Below, one piece after another: positions 1 to 6,740 of a DNA stretch of 11,462 bases. Source of the stretch: CAVRZY01 sp963725415 (GTDB taxonomy: Bacteria > Acidobacteriota > Terriglobia > Bryobacterales > Bryobacteraceae); contig CAVRZY010000115.1 in the NCBI GenBank assembly GCA_963725415.1, positions 1-11,462 on the forward strand. Reading direction: 5' to 3'. The notes under the pieces are model-generated. The model was not told the origin of the DNA. It did not search any database and saw only the letters and a list, made by a program, of their open reading frames with translations. A program made the translations under genes and the position numbers. Position 1 is the stretch's first letter. Every line of letters begins with the position of its first letter.

Positions 1-1435
1 GATCCGATCCGCGCTCCAGTGTCAATCCCAAGAACGTGGCCCGCACCTGCTCGAAGTGCCATCGCGGCATCTATGAGGTCTTCATCCGCAGCGTTCACTC
101 GCCGGAGGTCGACACGCACCAGCAAGGCGCTGCCGGTGTGCAGCGAATGCCACTCCGCCCACAGCATCGCGCGCACCGATCTGTCCGATTTCCGGCTGCA
201 CATCATGGACCAGTGCGGGCGCTGCCACCGGCAGATCACCGAAGCTACTTCGACACCTTCCACGGCAAGGTCTCCAAGCTGGGCTATCTGAAAACGGCCA
301 AGTGCTACGACTGCCACGGCGCGCACGACATTCTGCCGGTCACTGATCCCGCGTTCGCGCCTCAGCCGCGACCAACATCGTCAAGACCTGCGCCAAGTGC
401 CACCCCGGCTCGCACCGGCGCTTCGCCGGTTACCTGACGCACGCCACGCACCACGACCCGCAACGTACCCGTTCCTGTTCTACACCTTCTGGGGCATGAC
501 CTCGCTGCTGGTGGGCACGCTGGTGGTTTCCGGCCTGCACACCGCGGCCTGGCTGCCGCGCTCGCTGAAATACCGCAAGGAACTCAAAGGCCGTCACGAA
601 GGCGACGGCGAGCAGTACGTGCGCCGGTTCGAGCCCTTCCAGCGCAACCTGCACCTGATGGTCATCGCGAGCTTCTTCGGCCTGGCGCTGACGGGCATGA
701 TGCTGAAGTTCTCCTACGCCGGCTGGGCCAAAGTGCTGTCGCGCCTGCTGGGCGGCTTCGAAGCCGCCGGGTGGATACACCGTTTCTGCGCGGTGCTCAC
801 TTTCACTTACTTCGGCCTGCACCTGTGGGACCTGGTCCGCCGCCGCCGGCGCAACGGGCAGAGCTGGCGGCAGTTTCTGTTCGGACCAAGAGGGCATGCT
901 GTTCAACCGCACGGACTGGCGCGAGCTGATCGGATCGCTGAAGTGGTTCATCGGGCAAGGGCCGCGGCCCGACTACGGTCGCTGGACCTACTGGGAGAAG
1001 TTCGACTACTTCGCCGTGTTCTGGGGCGTGGCGGTGATCGGCTCGACCGGTCTGTTGTTGTGGTTCCCAGCCTTCTTCACGCGTGTCATGCCGGGCTGGA
1101 TGATCAACGTGGCCACCACCATCCACAGCGACGAAGCGCTGCTGGCGGTGGGCTTCATCTTCACGGTGCATTTCTTCAATACGCACTTCCGCCCCGAGAA
1201 ATTCCCCATCGACACGGTGATCTTCACCGGTGGAATGCCGCTGGAGGAGTTCAAGCGCGACCGCCCGCGCGAGTACCGGCAGATGCTAGAGCGGGGCGAA
1301 CTGGAGCAGCGCCTGATGCCGCCGCCAGCGCCGCTGGCCGTCAAGCTGTGGCGCCGCCTGGGCTTTGTCGCGTTGACCGTAGGGTTGCTGGTGATCGCCC
1401 TGATCCTCTACGCCGAGATATTCGCGTACAGATAA
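1..1435 (+). CDS. multihaem cytochrome c / membrane cytochrome b fusion (CbcL-like), 5'-partial and frameshifted
   Basis: The start lies outside the window. By following three frames I read five CxxCH haem motifs (CSKCH near 49, CSECH near 139, CGRCH near 217, CYDCH near 303, CAKCH near 389). These are followed by a membrane b-type cytochrome domain with about six hydrophobic segments. Histidines suited to b-haem ligation sit in NLHL, WIHRF, FGLHLWD, TIHSDE and FTVHFFNTHF, and the stop is at 1433-1435. The C-terminal part resembles the HydC/FdnI-type b domain of the intact gene at 3847-5520, so this is a paralogue. Expected role (family inference): exchange of electrons between the quinone pool and periplasmic c haems. 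Frameshifts lie near 117-124, 241-244, 353-357, 365-370, 461-466 and 883-892. Three are explained by one extra or missing base in a 2-3 base homopolymer, so sequencing error is more likely than a true pseudogene. Family call is firm; exact protein sequence is not. Confidence 0.8.
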
Positions 1436-1526
1436 GAGCTTGTAGCTTGTGGCTTGTAGTTGTGGGAGCTGATCGAGTTCGTAGCACACTCTGCACCACA
1501 GGCTGCAAGCTACAGGCTACAGGCTT
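1436..1526. terminator. large imperfect inverted repeat, probable bidirectional terminator
   Basis: The left arm (1436-1465) and the right arm (1496-1526) are close to reverse complements, with a stem of about 29 bp, a few mismatches, a one-base gap and a 30-base loop. Each arm is itself a tandem run of a GCTTGTAG/GCCTGTAG-like unit. The repeat exactly fills the gap between two convergent genes that stop at 1435 and 1527, which suits a shared terminator. No strong U-run follows on either side. It could instead be a dispersed genomic repeat that settled in the gap. Confidence 0.6.
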
Positions 1527-2399
1527 TCAGACGCTCACCACTGGGCAAGGGGACTGGCGGATGATGGCGTAGGCGTTGGTGCGCAGGCGGCCGAAGATGC
1601 CAGCCGCGGAACCGCGTCCGATCACCAGCAGGTTGGCCTGGAACCGCTGGACGGCGCGGCAGACCACTTTGGGAGGATCGCCGCCCTCCACGAAGACCTC
1701 CGGTTCGGCGCTCAGACCCTGTCCGAGTTTCTCGAGTTCCTCGCGGGCAGCACGCGACAACTCCGCCGTCAGGTTCTGGTCGAAGTACTCGCCTGGCCGG
1801 ACCTCGATGGCGGGCGTGGCGTGCACCAGAATCAGACGGGCGTTGAATTCCGATGCCATGTGCGCAGCCCAGGAGAGGGCCTTGCGGCTTTGCGGACCCA
1901 GATCCACGGCGCAGACGATGTTTCGGAACGCGATGGAGGGGACCGCGGGCACCTGCTCCATGTGCACGCCGGTCCACACCGGGCAATCCGCGTCGTGCAG
2001 CACCTTGGCAGTCACTGATCCCAGGATGAAGCGCCGGAAAGGACCGTATCCATGGGTCGGCATAGTGATGACGTTGACCTGCTCCGTGTGAGCGTACTGG
2101 ACGATGTTCTGGGCCGGATCGCCTTCCAGCAGGACTCGTTTCACCGGCGCGCCTGCCAGTTCCTCGCTCAGGAAGGCGTCCAGTTGCTTGCGGGCCAGAA
2201 GTGAGCGATTGCTCACCAGGTCGTTCATGACCGTGGCGCCGAACTCCAGCGTGCTGAACTCGTAACGCATCGGCTCGAGCACGTGCAGTAGCGTGATCTC
2301 GGAGTGGAAATGCGCCGCCAGAGCCTCCGCGTACCGGGTAGCGCCCAGGCAGCGCTCGGAAAAGTCCACCGGCGACAGGATCTTGCTCAGCGGCAGCAT
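1527..2399 (-). CDS. tandem-domain universal stress protein (UspA family)
   Basis: A 290-residue protein with two UspA folds, roughly residues 1-145 and 157-290. Domain 1 opens with KILSPVDFSE and has an ATP-binding-type loop, HGYG followed by GS at residues 127-128 (G-9x-G-S spacing), ending in the usual CPV strand. Domain 2 opens with NIVCAVDLG and ends CPVVSV, but its loop (GRGSAAGIFGRLRT) has RT where GS is expected, so nucleotide binding may be limited to domain 1. Such proteins are cytoplasmic and bind ATP or small ligands during starvation, redox or respiratory stress; no specific partner can be read here. It starts 24 bases after the NapC-like gene stops, with only a weak ribosome site, so it is probably the last gene of the cytochrome operon. 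Start chosen at 2399 because the first beta strand follows at once, as is usual for the family. Confidence 0.93.
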   Translation of the reverse strand: MLPLSKILSPVDFSERCLGATRYAEALAAHFHSEITLLHVLEPMRYEFSTLEFGATVMNDLVSNRSLLARKQLDAFLSEELAGAPVKRVLLEGDPAQNIVQYAHTEQVNVITMPTHGYGPFRRFILGSVTAKVLHDADCPVWTGVHMEQVPAVPSIAFRNIVCAVDLGPQSRKALSWAAHMASEFNARLILVHATPAIEVRPGEYFDQNLTAELSRAAREELEKLGQGLSAEPEVFVEGGDPPKVVCRAVQRFQANLLVIGRGSAAGIFGRLRTNAYAIIRQSPCPVVSV

Positions 2400-2423
2400 G
2401 GCACTTATTCTACACCAGCCGTC

Positions 2424-3875
2424 CTATTGTGCCAGGCCGAGGTCGGCGAGGATCTTCGGAGCGGCTTCTTCCATGGCCAGCAGGCGATGGCAGGTGTTGC
2501 AGTCCTGGGTGATCTTCTTGCCGTCCGAAGCGGCGTGCGCATCATCGTGGCAGCGGAAACAGCCGGCAAAGTCGGTGTGGCCGAGGTTGTTCGGATAGGT
2601 GCCCCAATTCACCTTCATCTGGGGGAAGACGTTGCGCTGGTAGATGGCGAGGATGGCCCGTGCGGACTGCGTGATCTCGAAGCGACGCTCGACGAACAAA
2701 TCCGGACGAGACTGTTGGTAAAAGCGTTCCAGGCCCGCTGGAATGGCCTCGGCAGCTTCGGCCTGAGTTTTGTGCTCCTTCCGCAGCAGCTCGACGCCGG
2801 TCTTCTTGATGAAAGGCAGGGAGCGGGAGATCAGCCCGGTGGCGATGGCGTGGTCCACGGCGCGCTCCGGTAATTCGAAGGTGTGAGTGGGGCGATTGTG
2901 GCAATCCATGCAGTCCATGAGACGCCGGGGGAGCTTGCTGGCGGCATCCGGCTTGGCATCCGCGGCCAGGTAGACCACCGTGCGCCCGGTAGTGCTGTTG
3001 CGATACTCGACGCGGGAGACGTTTTGCCGGCTCTCGTCGGAAGGCGAGTACTCGACGGTGATGCCCGACCCCAGATGCGCGCCATGAATCCCGCGGCTGG
3101 TCCGGCCTCCTCCGATCAGCATCAGCAAGACCGTATAGGAGACGGTATTTGCCTCATCATCGGCGTACTTGGGGAGGACCTGGACGCGGTCTTCGCCGAA
3201 CTTCTGGGGCCAGTGGCAAGCCTCGCAGGTCTCGCGGGCGGGGCGCAGGTTGCGGACCGGCGTCGGGATGGGCCTGGGGTAGGTGTTGAAGGTCACCGCG
3301 AAAACCTGGCCGACCCCCGACAGCTTGCTGCGCACGAACCAGGGAGCGCCGGGGCCGATGTGGCAGGCCACGCAATCCACCCGGGAATGCGGCGAGTTCT
3401 GGTAGGCGGCAAACTCGGGCTCCATGACCGTGTGGCAGGTCTGCCCACAGAACGTCACGCTGTCCATATAGGTCACGGCGCCATAGATGGACTGGCTGCC
3501 GATGATCAGGTTGGCCACCGTGGTCAGGGCCACAAAGGTCAGCAGGCGGCGCAGTTCGACGTTCTTGAAATCCAGCGGAGGGAAATCCGCCGGATAGATC
3601 CCCTTGTGGCGCTCGCGGCGGGTGCGCAGCCAGATCCCCAGCGGGATCAATCCCAGCCCCAGCAAGAAGCAGGCCGGCAGAAGCAGGAACGCCAGAATAC
3701 CGATGTAGGGATTGGAGACCTCTCCGCGCAGGCTGGTGGGCAGCAGGAGCAGCCAGAACACCGCCGCGGTAGTGACAATCACGACGCCGATGCGGCTCAA
3801 CCAGTTGTTCGAGAGGTGGACGAGAGGCGACAGCCAGTGGCGAAACCTAGTGCTGGGAGGAGCCATGCCTAACAT
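2424..3875 (-). CDS. NapC/NirT-type membrane multihaem cytochrome c
   Basis: 483 residues. Three hydrophobic segments (about 28-47, 57-83 and 111-131) are followed by a periplasmic haem region. Canonical motifs are CVACH (168), CEACH (217), CMDCH (322), CFRCH (439) and CNTCH (459). A sixth site, CGQTCH at 143-148, has three residues between the cysteines (Cx3CH) and is followed by HTVMEPE, which suits the first haem of this family. Proteins of this family pass electrons from membrane quinols to periplasmic cytochromes or reductases. The gene overlaps the end of the CbcL-like gene by 29 bases, which argues for translational coupling. A GGAGGAG sequence lies just before the ATG at 3875; a second in-frame ATG at 3866 has roomier spacing and may be the true start. 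The electron acceptor cannot be inferred. Confidence 0.9.
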   Translation of the reverse strand: MLGMAPPSTRFRHWLSPLVHLSNNWLSRIGVVIVTTAAVFWLLLLPTSLRGEVSNPYIGILAFLLLPACFLLGLGLIPLGIWLRTRRERHKGIYPADFPPLDFKNVELRRLLTFVALTTVANLIIGSQSIYGAVTYMDSVTFCGQTCHTVMEPEFAAYQNSPHSRVDCVACHIGPGAPWFVRSKLSGVGQVFAVTFNTYPRPIPTPVRNLRPARETCEACHWPQKFGEDRVQVLPKYADDEANTVSYTVLLMLIGGGRTSRGIHGAHLGSGITVEYSPSDESRQNVSRVEYRNSTTGRTVVYLAADAKPDAASKLPRRLMDCMDCHNRPTHTFELPERAVDHAIATGLISRSLPFIKKTGVELLRKEHKTQAEAAEAIPAGLERFYQQSRPDLFVERRFEITQSARAILAIYQRNVFPQMKVNWGTYPNNLGHTDFAGCFRCHDDAHAASDGKKITQDCNTCHRLLAMEEAAPKILADLGLAQ

Positions 3876-5520
3876 TCTCCTCCACCGCCGGGCCTTCCGC
3901 CGGGTGATCCTCGGGCTCGCGCTGCTTGACGCTGACGCCAGTCAGAAAGGCGCTCTCCAGGGGATAGACATCCGGATCGAAGATGACGCTGTAGAAGTGC
4001 CAGACGACGATCGAGAGAGTGGCCAGGATGGCCTCGTAAAGGTGAACGGCGGTGGCAACGTCGATGGCGCTCTTGGGGAGCCAGGCCAAGGTGAAGTCAT
4101 TGGCCCAGAGCATCAAACCCGTGATCCCCATGACCACCGTGCCCCACACGACGGCCCAGTACTCGGCTTTTTCAATGTAGCTGTGAGAGGAGACCTTAGG
4201 CTTGCGTGACAGCAGTCCCAGGTTGTAAGCGAAGGCGCCGAGGGCTTCGGGGACGTCGCTGCGGCGTGGCCACAGGGTCTGCCAATGACGGCGCAAGCGG
4301 CGGCTCACGATGAGCGAGACTGCGTGCGCCAGAGAGACGCCGATCAGAACAACCGCGGCCATGCGGTGGAGGGTGCCGCGAACGGGCCAGTAGGGTTCCC
4401 AATGCAGGAGCGGCCGCGCCCACCACTGGTCAGGGTATTTGAGGGCGAAGCCCGTCCAGACCAACACCAGGAAGGAGACCACCAACAGAGCGTGCTGAAT
4501 GCGTTCCCAGCCATACATCCGCAACTCCGGTTTTCCGGGCCGGAGTTGGGCGACGGCAGGCGGCCCGAACCTGCGCTGCCACAGCTTGCGCACCCAGTCG
4601 CCCAGGTTGTGCAACAACATGAGGCCGACCAGCAAGGGGATCAGTATCCGGTAGCCGTAGCGGACCCAGGTTACGGTGGGTGCTTCGCCTCGGCCCTCGA
4701 GCTGATGAATGGGGCCGAGAGCGAAACGCTTTCCGGCGCCGGGGTGACAGTGGCCGCAGGTGGCCGGCAGGTTCTTGGGGTTGGTGCTGGAGCGAGAGTC
4801 GGAAGAAGGGAGGATGTTGTGGACGCCGTGGCAGCTTGCGCAGTTGGCCACCGACTGCGAGCCGGATTTCATGGCCAGTCCGTGGAAGGAAGCGTCAAAA
4901 CTGACGATACGATCCGCAGGCAGGCCGAAGCGGCGCGAAAGCTGCACATTGCCGTGGCACTGGGCGCAGGTTTCACGAACATGGCCGGGGCTGACCGGAG
5001 AAGCTGCGCTCTTGGGGGAGAGGATAGAGTGCTCGCCGTGGCAGTCGGTGCAGACCGGCGCCGCGGTGACGTCCTTCTCGACAGCCACTCCGTGGACGCT
5101 GCCGCGGAACTGCCGGGTGATTTCGGCGTGACACATGCCGCAGGTTTCCGGCACGCCTTTGTGGAACTCCAGAGACTTGGTGTTCTTAGTCTCGTGGGCG
5201 CTGCCGTGGCACACCGAGCAGGTGGGCGCGGCCGCGTTTCCAGCCCGGAGTGCGCGGCCATGCACGCTGCGGGCATGCTCCGCCGCGATTTGGGAGTGGC
5301 AGGCAGCACACGCCGGCTTGGGAACGCCAAAGGGGTGCGGGTACTTCTCGTGCTCGGCATGACAGGAGGTGCAGTCCAGGCTCGCGTGAGCCGAGGTCTG
5401 CAACTGCTTACCCTGGCTGTGACAGGCAGAACACTCATCCTGCCCGCTCTGTGCCAGAGCAAAGGAATCCGAACCCCAGAAGACGAACCCCAGTATCGTC
5501 AGGACAACAGGGGTGCGCAT
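3847..5520 (-). CDS. nonahaem cytochrome c fused to membrane cytochrome b (CbcL-like quinol:cytochrome oxidoreductase)
   Basis: 557 residues. A signal peptide (about 1-24, ending FALAQ) leads into nine CxxCH motifs at residues 30, 50, 71, 101, 127, 157, 185, 227 and 255. A membrane domain follows with hydrophobic segments near 289-309, 342-360, 386-407, 455-473 and 490-513. Candidate b-haem histidines are H343, H385, H399, H493 and H508. Nine c haems joined to a HydC/FdnI-type dihaem b domain is the layout reported for Geobacter CbcL, an inner-membrane quinol oxidase used in electron export at low potential; the likeness is in architecture, and I cannot show orthology. Expected place: inner membrane with the haem arm in the periplasm. 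It begins 13 bases after a tiny membrane-peptide ORF and has no clear ribosome site of its own, so it may rely on coupling. It overlaps the next gene. Confidence 0.93.
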   Translation of the reverse strand: MRTPVVLTILGFVFWGSDSFALAQSGQDECSACHSQGKQLQTSAHASLDCTSCHAEHEKYPHPFGVPKPACAACHSQIAAEHARSVHGRALRAGNAAAPTCSVCHGSAHETKNTKSLEFHKGVPETCGMCHAEITRQFRGSVHGVAVEKDVTAAPVCTDCHGEHSILSPKSAASPVSPGHVRETCAQCHGNVQLSRRFGLPADRIVSFDASFHGLAMKSGSQSVANCASCHGVHNILPSSDSRSSTNPKNLPATCGHCHPGAGKRFALGPIHQLEGRGEAPTVTWVRYGYRILIPLLVGLMLLHNLGDWVRKLWQRRFGPPAVAQLRPGKPELRMYGWERIQHALLVVSFLVLVWTGFALKYPDQWWARPLLHWEPYWPVRGTLHRMAAVVLIGVSLAHAVSLIVSRRLRRHWQTLWPRRSDVPEALGAFAYNLGLLSRKPKVSSHSYIEKAEYWAVVWGTVVMGITGLMLWANDFTLAWLPKSAIDVATAVHLYEAILATLSIVVWHFYSVIFDPDVYPLESAFLTGVSVKQREPEDHPAEGPAVEENVRHGSSQH

Positions 5521-5533
5521 GATTGTTTCGTGC

Positions 5534-5602
5534 TTATACTGCTCTCTGATCCGATACGGCCAGCAGGGCCCAAACCACGAGGTATGGAACCAGGCTGATC
5601 AT
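5534..5602 (-). CDS. 22-residue single-span membrane peptide (small ORF)
   Basis: A short ORF beginning MISLVPYLVVWALLAV and ending in a few polar residues, so nearly all of it is one membrane-length hydrophobic stretch. The sequence GTGAGGACTT precedes the ATG, giving a GAGG ribosome site at suitable spacing. The ORF starts 9 bases after the Cys-rich gene stops and ends 13 bases before the CbcL-like gene, so it fits the tight operon spacing. It may be a small stabilising subunit of the cytochrome b complex, as CydX or CcoQ are for oxidases, or a coupling leader for the next gene. An indel that shortened a longer peptide is also possible. I know of no named family for it. Confidence 0.5.
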   Translation of the reverse strand: MISLVPYLVVWALLAVSDQRAV

Positions 5603-5611
5603 AAGTCCTCA

Positions 5612-6007
5612 CTATTGTTCGGCGGCCAGCGGCGAGGCCGGGCCGGCCCCGGGAATCCTGAGATTACGGCGGTCGAACGAACGACCGGTCGCTTCTTCGA
5701 TGGCGCCCACCACGGAAAGCCAGTAGGTGTCCAGGGCGCAGCGCATCTGACCGCGCAGCTCGCAGCTCCCGTCCAAGGCTTGCTCGATACACACCGAACA
5801 GACGTTCTCTCGAATGGCCTGGAGGTAGTCATCGAGGTTTTCGCTGTCAGTGGCCAGGATGGCCTGAGCGACCAGGGGAAACAGTTGAAACAGCGCGCAA
5901 CCGGCCGGTTCTGGACCGCCGCAAGCCCCCTGCGGCGCCTGAACTTCACACTCCTTGCAGATCCGGGTGCGGACGATGCGTTCCAGTTCGTCCAGTCTGG
6001 GCCTCAC
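5612..6007 (-). CDS. Cys-rich protein of two tandem four-Cys repeats, unknown function
   Basis: 131 residues from a GTG start at 6007, chosen because AGAGGAGAGG lies just upstream and the previous gene stops one base before it; an ATG at 6088 would overlap that gene by 80 bases. The protein is an internal duplication. Residues about 5-53 and 58-106 align without gaps, and both carry C-x2-C-x8-C-x7-C-A-L (Cys 17, 20, 29, 37 and Cys 70, 73, 82, 90). The helices around the cysteines are predicted alpha-rich. There is no signal peptide, so it is probably cytoplasmic. Eight cysteines in two equal sets suggest two metal sites (zinc or Fe-S) or redox-active thiols. The spacing is not that of bacterial ferredoxins (CxxCxxCxxxCP). 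I do not recognise a named family. Its place in a redox operon points to a sensor, carrier or assembly role, but that is inference. Confidence 0.8.
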   Translation of the reverse strand: MRPRLDELERIVRTRICKECEVQAPQGACGGPEPAGCALFQLFPLVAQAILATDSENLDDYLQAIRENVCSVCIEQALDGSCELRGQMRCALDTYWLSVVGAIEEATGRSFDRRNLRIPGAGPASPLAAEQ

Positions 6008-6008
6008 T

Positions 6009-6401
6009 TCAACCTCTCCTCTCCCCGGACCTGAGGGGGCCGGGCGGCGTCCGCGCAGCAGGGCAACGCGGAGCCGTCTTGGGGACACGTAGCTCGGCCG
6101 CCATGATCGCCAGCACCGCCATGTTCAAAGGATCATCAGAAAAGACCACCGAGCGGATGCCTGCGTTCCAGGCCTGCGACAGGTGTTGCGGATCATTCCT
6201 GGTGATCAGAACCACCCGCTCGGGATTGAGAACTGGGGAAGGCAAGCGGTCCAAGTTGTCGCAATCCACGACCATGACGCCCTCCTGCGTTGGATCGGGC
6301 GCCTCGACGCACTGCACCTTGCGGGTTCCACTCCGTTCCAGCAGCTCCTGCAAAGAAGCGGCATAGCGGCTATCGCGGATGGAAAGTTGGACGGTGTCCA
6401 T
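6009..6401 (-). CDS. degenerate receiver-like (CheY-fold) protein, unknown function
   Basis: 130 residues. Residues about 3-105 follow the alternating pattern of a response-regulator receiver: a first strand near VQLSIRD, a central strand GVMVVDCDN, then ERVVLITRND and AGIRSVVFSDDP. Key residues of an active receiver are missing or uncertain. The paired acids after the first strand are absent, and no lysine is found where the conserved K-P would follow the last strand. Asp46 or Asp48 could stand at the phosphorylation site. The last 25 residues are Pro/Arg-rich and likely disordered. No output domain is attached. It lies 30 bases after the small cytochrome gene and one base before the Cys-rich gene, so it is co-transcribed. 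It may be a phosphorylation-independent adaptor. The fold call is moderate. Confidence 0.65.
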   Translation of the reverse strand: MDTVQLSIRDSRYAASLQELLERSGTRKVQCVEAPDPTQEGVMVVDCDNLDRLPSPVLNPERVVLITRNDPQHLSQAWNAGIRSVVFSDDPLNMAVLAIMAAELRVPKTAPRCPAARTPPGPLRSGERRG

Positions 6402-6431
6402 ACCCCCGGACTCCCCAGCAGCGCCGGTTGG

Positions 6432-6641
6432 CTACTTCTTCTCCGGCTCACACTCCTTCAGCGACTTGGTGGTCTTGTAGCACTCACCGACCTTGTTGAG
6501 CTCCTTGCCTTTGGTGTGGCAGACGGTGCACTTGGCGCCCTTCTCCTTCTTGGTGTACTCGGGCTTCGCGTAGGAAACCGAAGACACCATGAAACCGCTA
6601 ACCAGAACCATGGCGGGCAATATGAACTTGAGCTTGCGCAT
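6432..6641 (-). CDS. small periplasmic monohaem cytochrome c
   Basis: 69 residues. A signal peptide of about 25 residues (MRKLKF, hydrophobic core, cleavage likely after SYA) leaves a mature protein of only some 44 residues, rich in lysine, with one CTVCH haem site at 38-42. Two more cysteines (54 and 64) could form a disulfide. Start at 6641 is set by the signal peptide and by GGAGGA a few bases upstream. It is the first gene of the cytochrome operon, about 12 bases below the expected start of transcription of the sigma-54 promoter. It would be a soluble or loosely bound electron shuttle for the two larger membrane cytochromes; being first, it could also be the most abundant product. No axial methionine follows the haem motif in the usual place. 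Confidence 0.85.
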   Translation of the reverse strand: MRKLKFILPAMVLVSGFMVSSVSYAKPEYTKKEKGAKCTVCHTKGKELNKVGECYKTTKSLKECEPEKK

Positions 6642-6663
6642 GCTTCCTCCGCGTAAAACCGCA

Positions 6664-6678
6664 GCAATCAAATGGCCA
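6664..6678 (-). promoter_or_regulatory. sigma-54 (RpoN) -24/-12 promoter of the cytochrome operon
   Basis: On the minus strand the sequence reads TGGCCATTTGATTGC followed by T. Against the consensus TGGCACG-N4-TTGCW, the invariant GG and GC pairs are exact and ten bases apart. Transcription would begin near 6652, leaving a leader of about 11 bases that includes the GGAGGA ribosome site. The divergent neighbour is a sigma-54 activator, which strongly supports the call. Confidence 0.82.
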
Positions 6679-6740
6679 CATGGAAGAGCCAGATCCTTTT
6701 GTATAACTTGATGTATTTTAGCAGGATAGCCGTAGTGACA

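Noticed and set aside
1..10. Window begins with GATC, as a Sau3AI or BamHI cloning end would
   Set aside because: A four-base match at the edge is too common to support a claim, and the internal junctions show no such site at the join.
1510..1986. Alternative minus-strand frame within the universal stress protein gene
   Set aside because: It has no family signature, whereas the main frame gives two complete UspA domains.
2400..2440. Possible internal promoter (TAGAAT box) before the universal stress protein gene
   Set aside because: No matching -35 box at proper spacing; a nearby TGGCAC lacks the GC pair needed for a sigma-54 element.
2883..3872. 329-codon plus-strand open frame opposite the NapC-like gene
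   Set aside because: The translation is low-complexity Gly/Ala/Arg-rich without recognisable motifs; the minus strand encodes the cytochrome.
4285..5598. 437-codon plus-strand open frame opposite the CbcL-like gene
   Set aside because: It is a shadow of the real minus-strand gene in GC-rich DNA. Its translation has no domain pattern, while the minus strand gives nine CxxCH motifs, a signal peptide and membrane spans.
5612..6088. ATG at 6088 as start of the Cys-rich gene
   Set aside because: It would overlap the preceding gene by 80 bases. The GTG at 6007 has a strong ribosome site and follows the upstream stop by one base.
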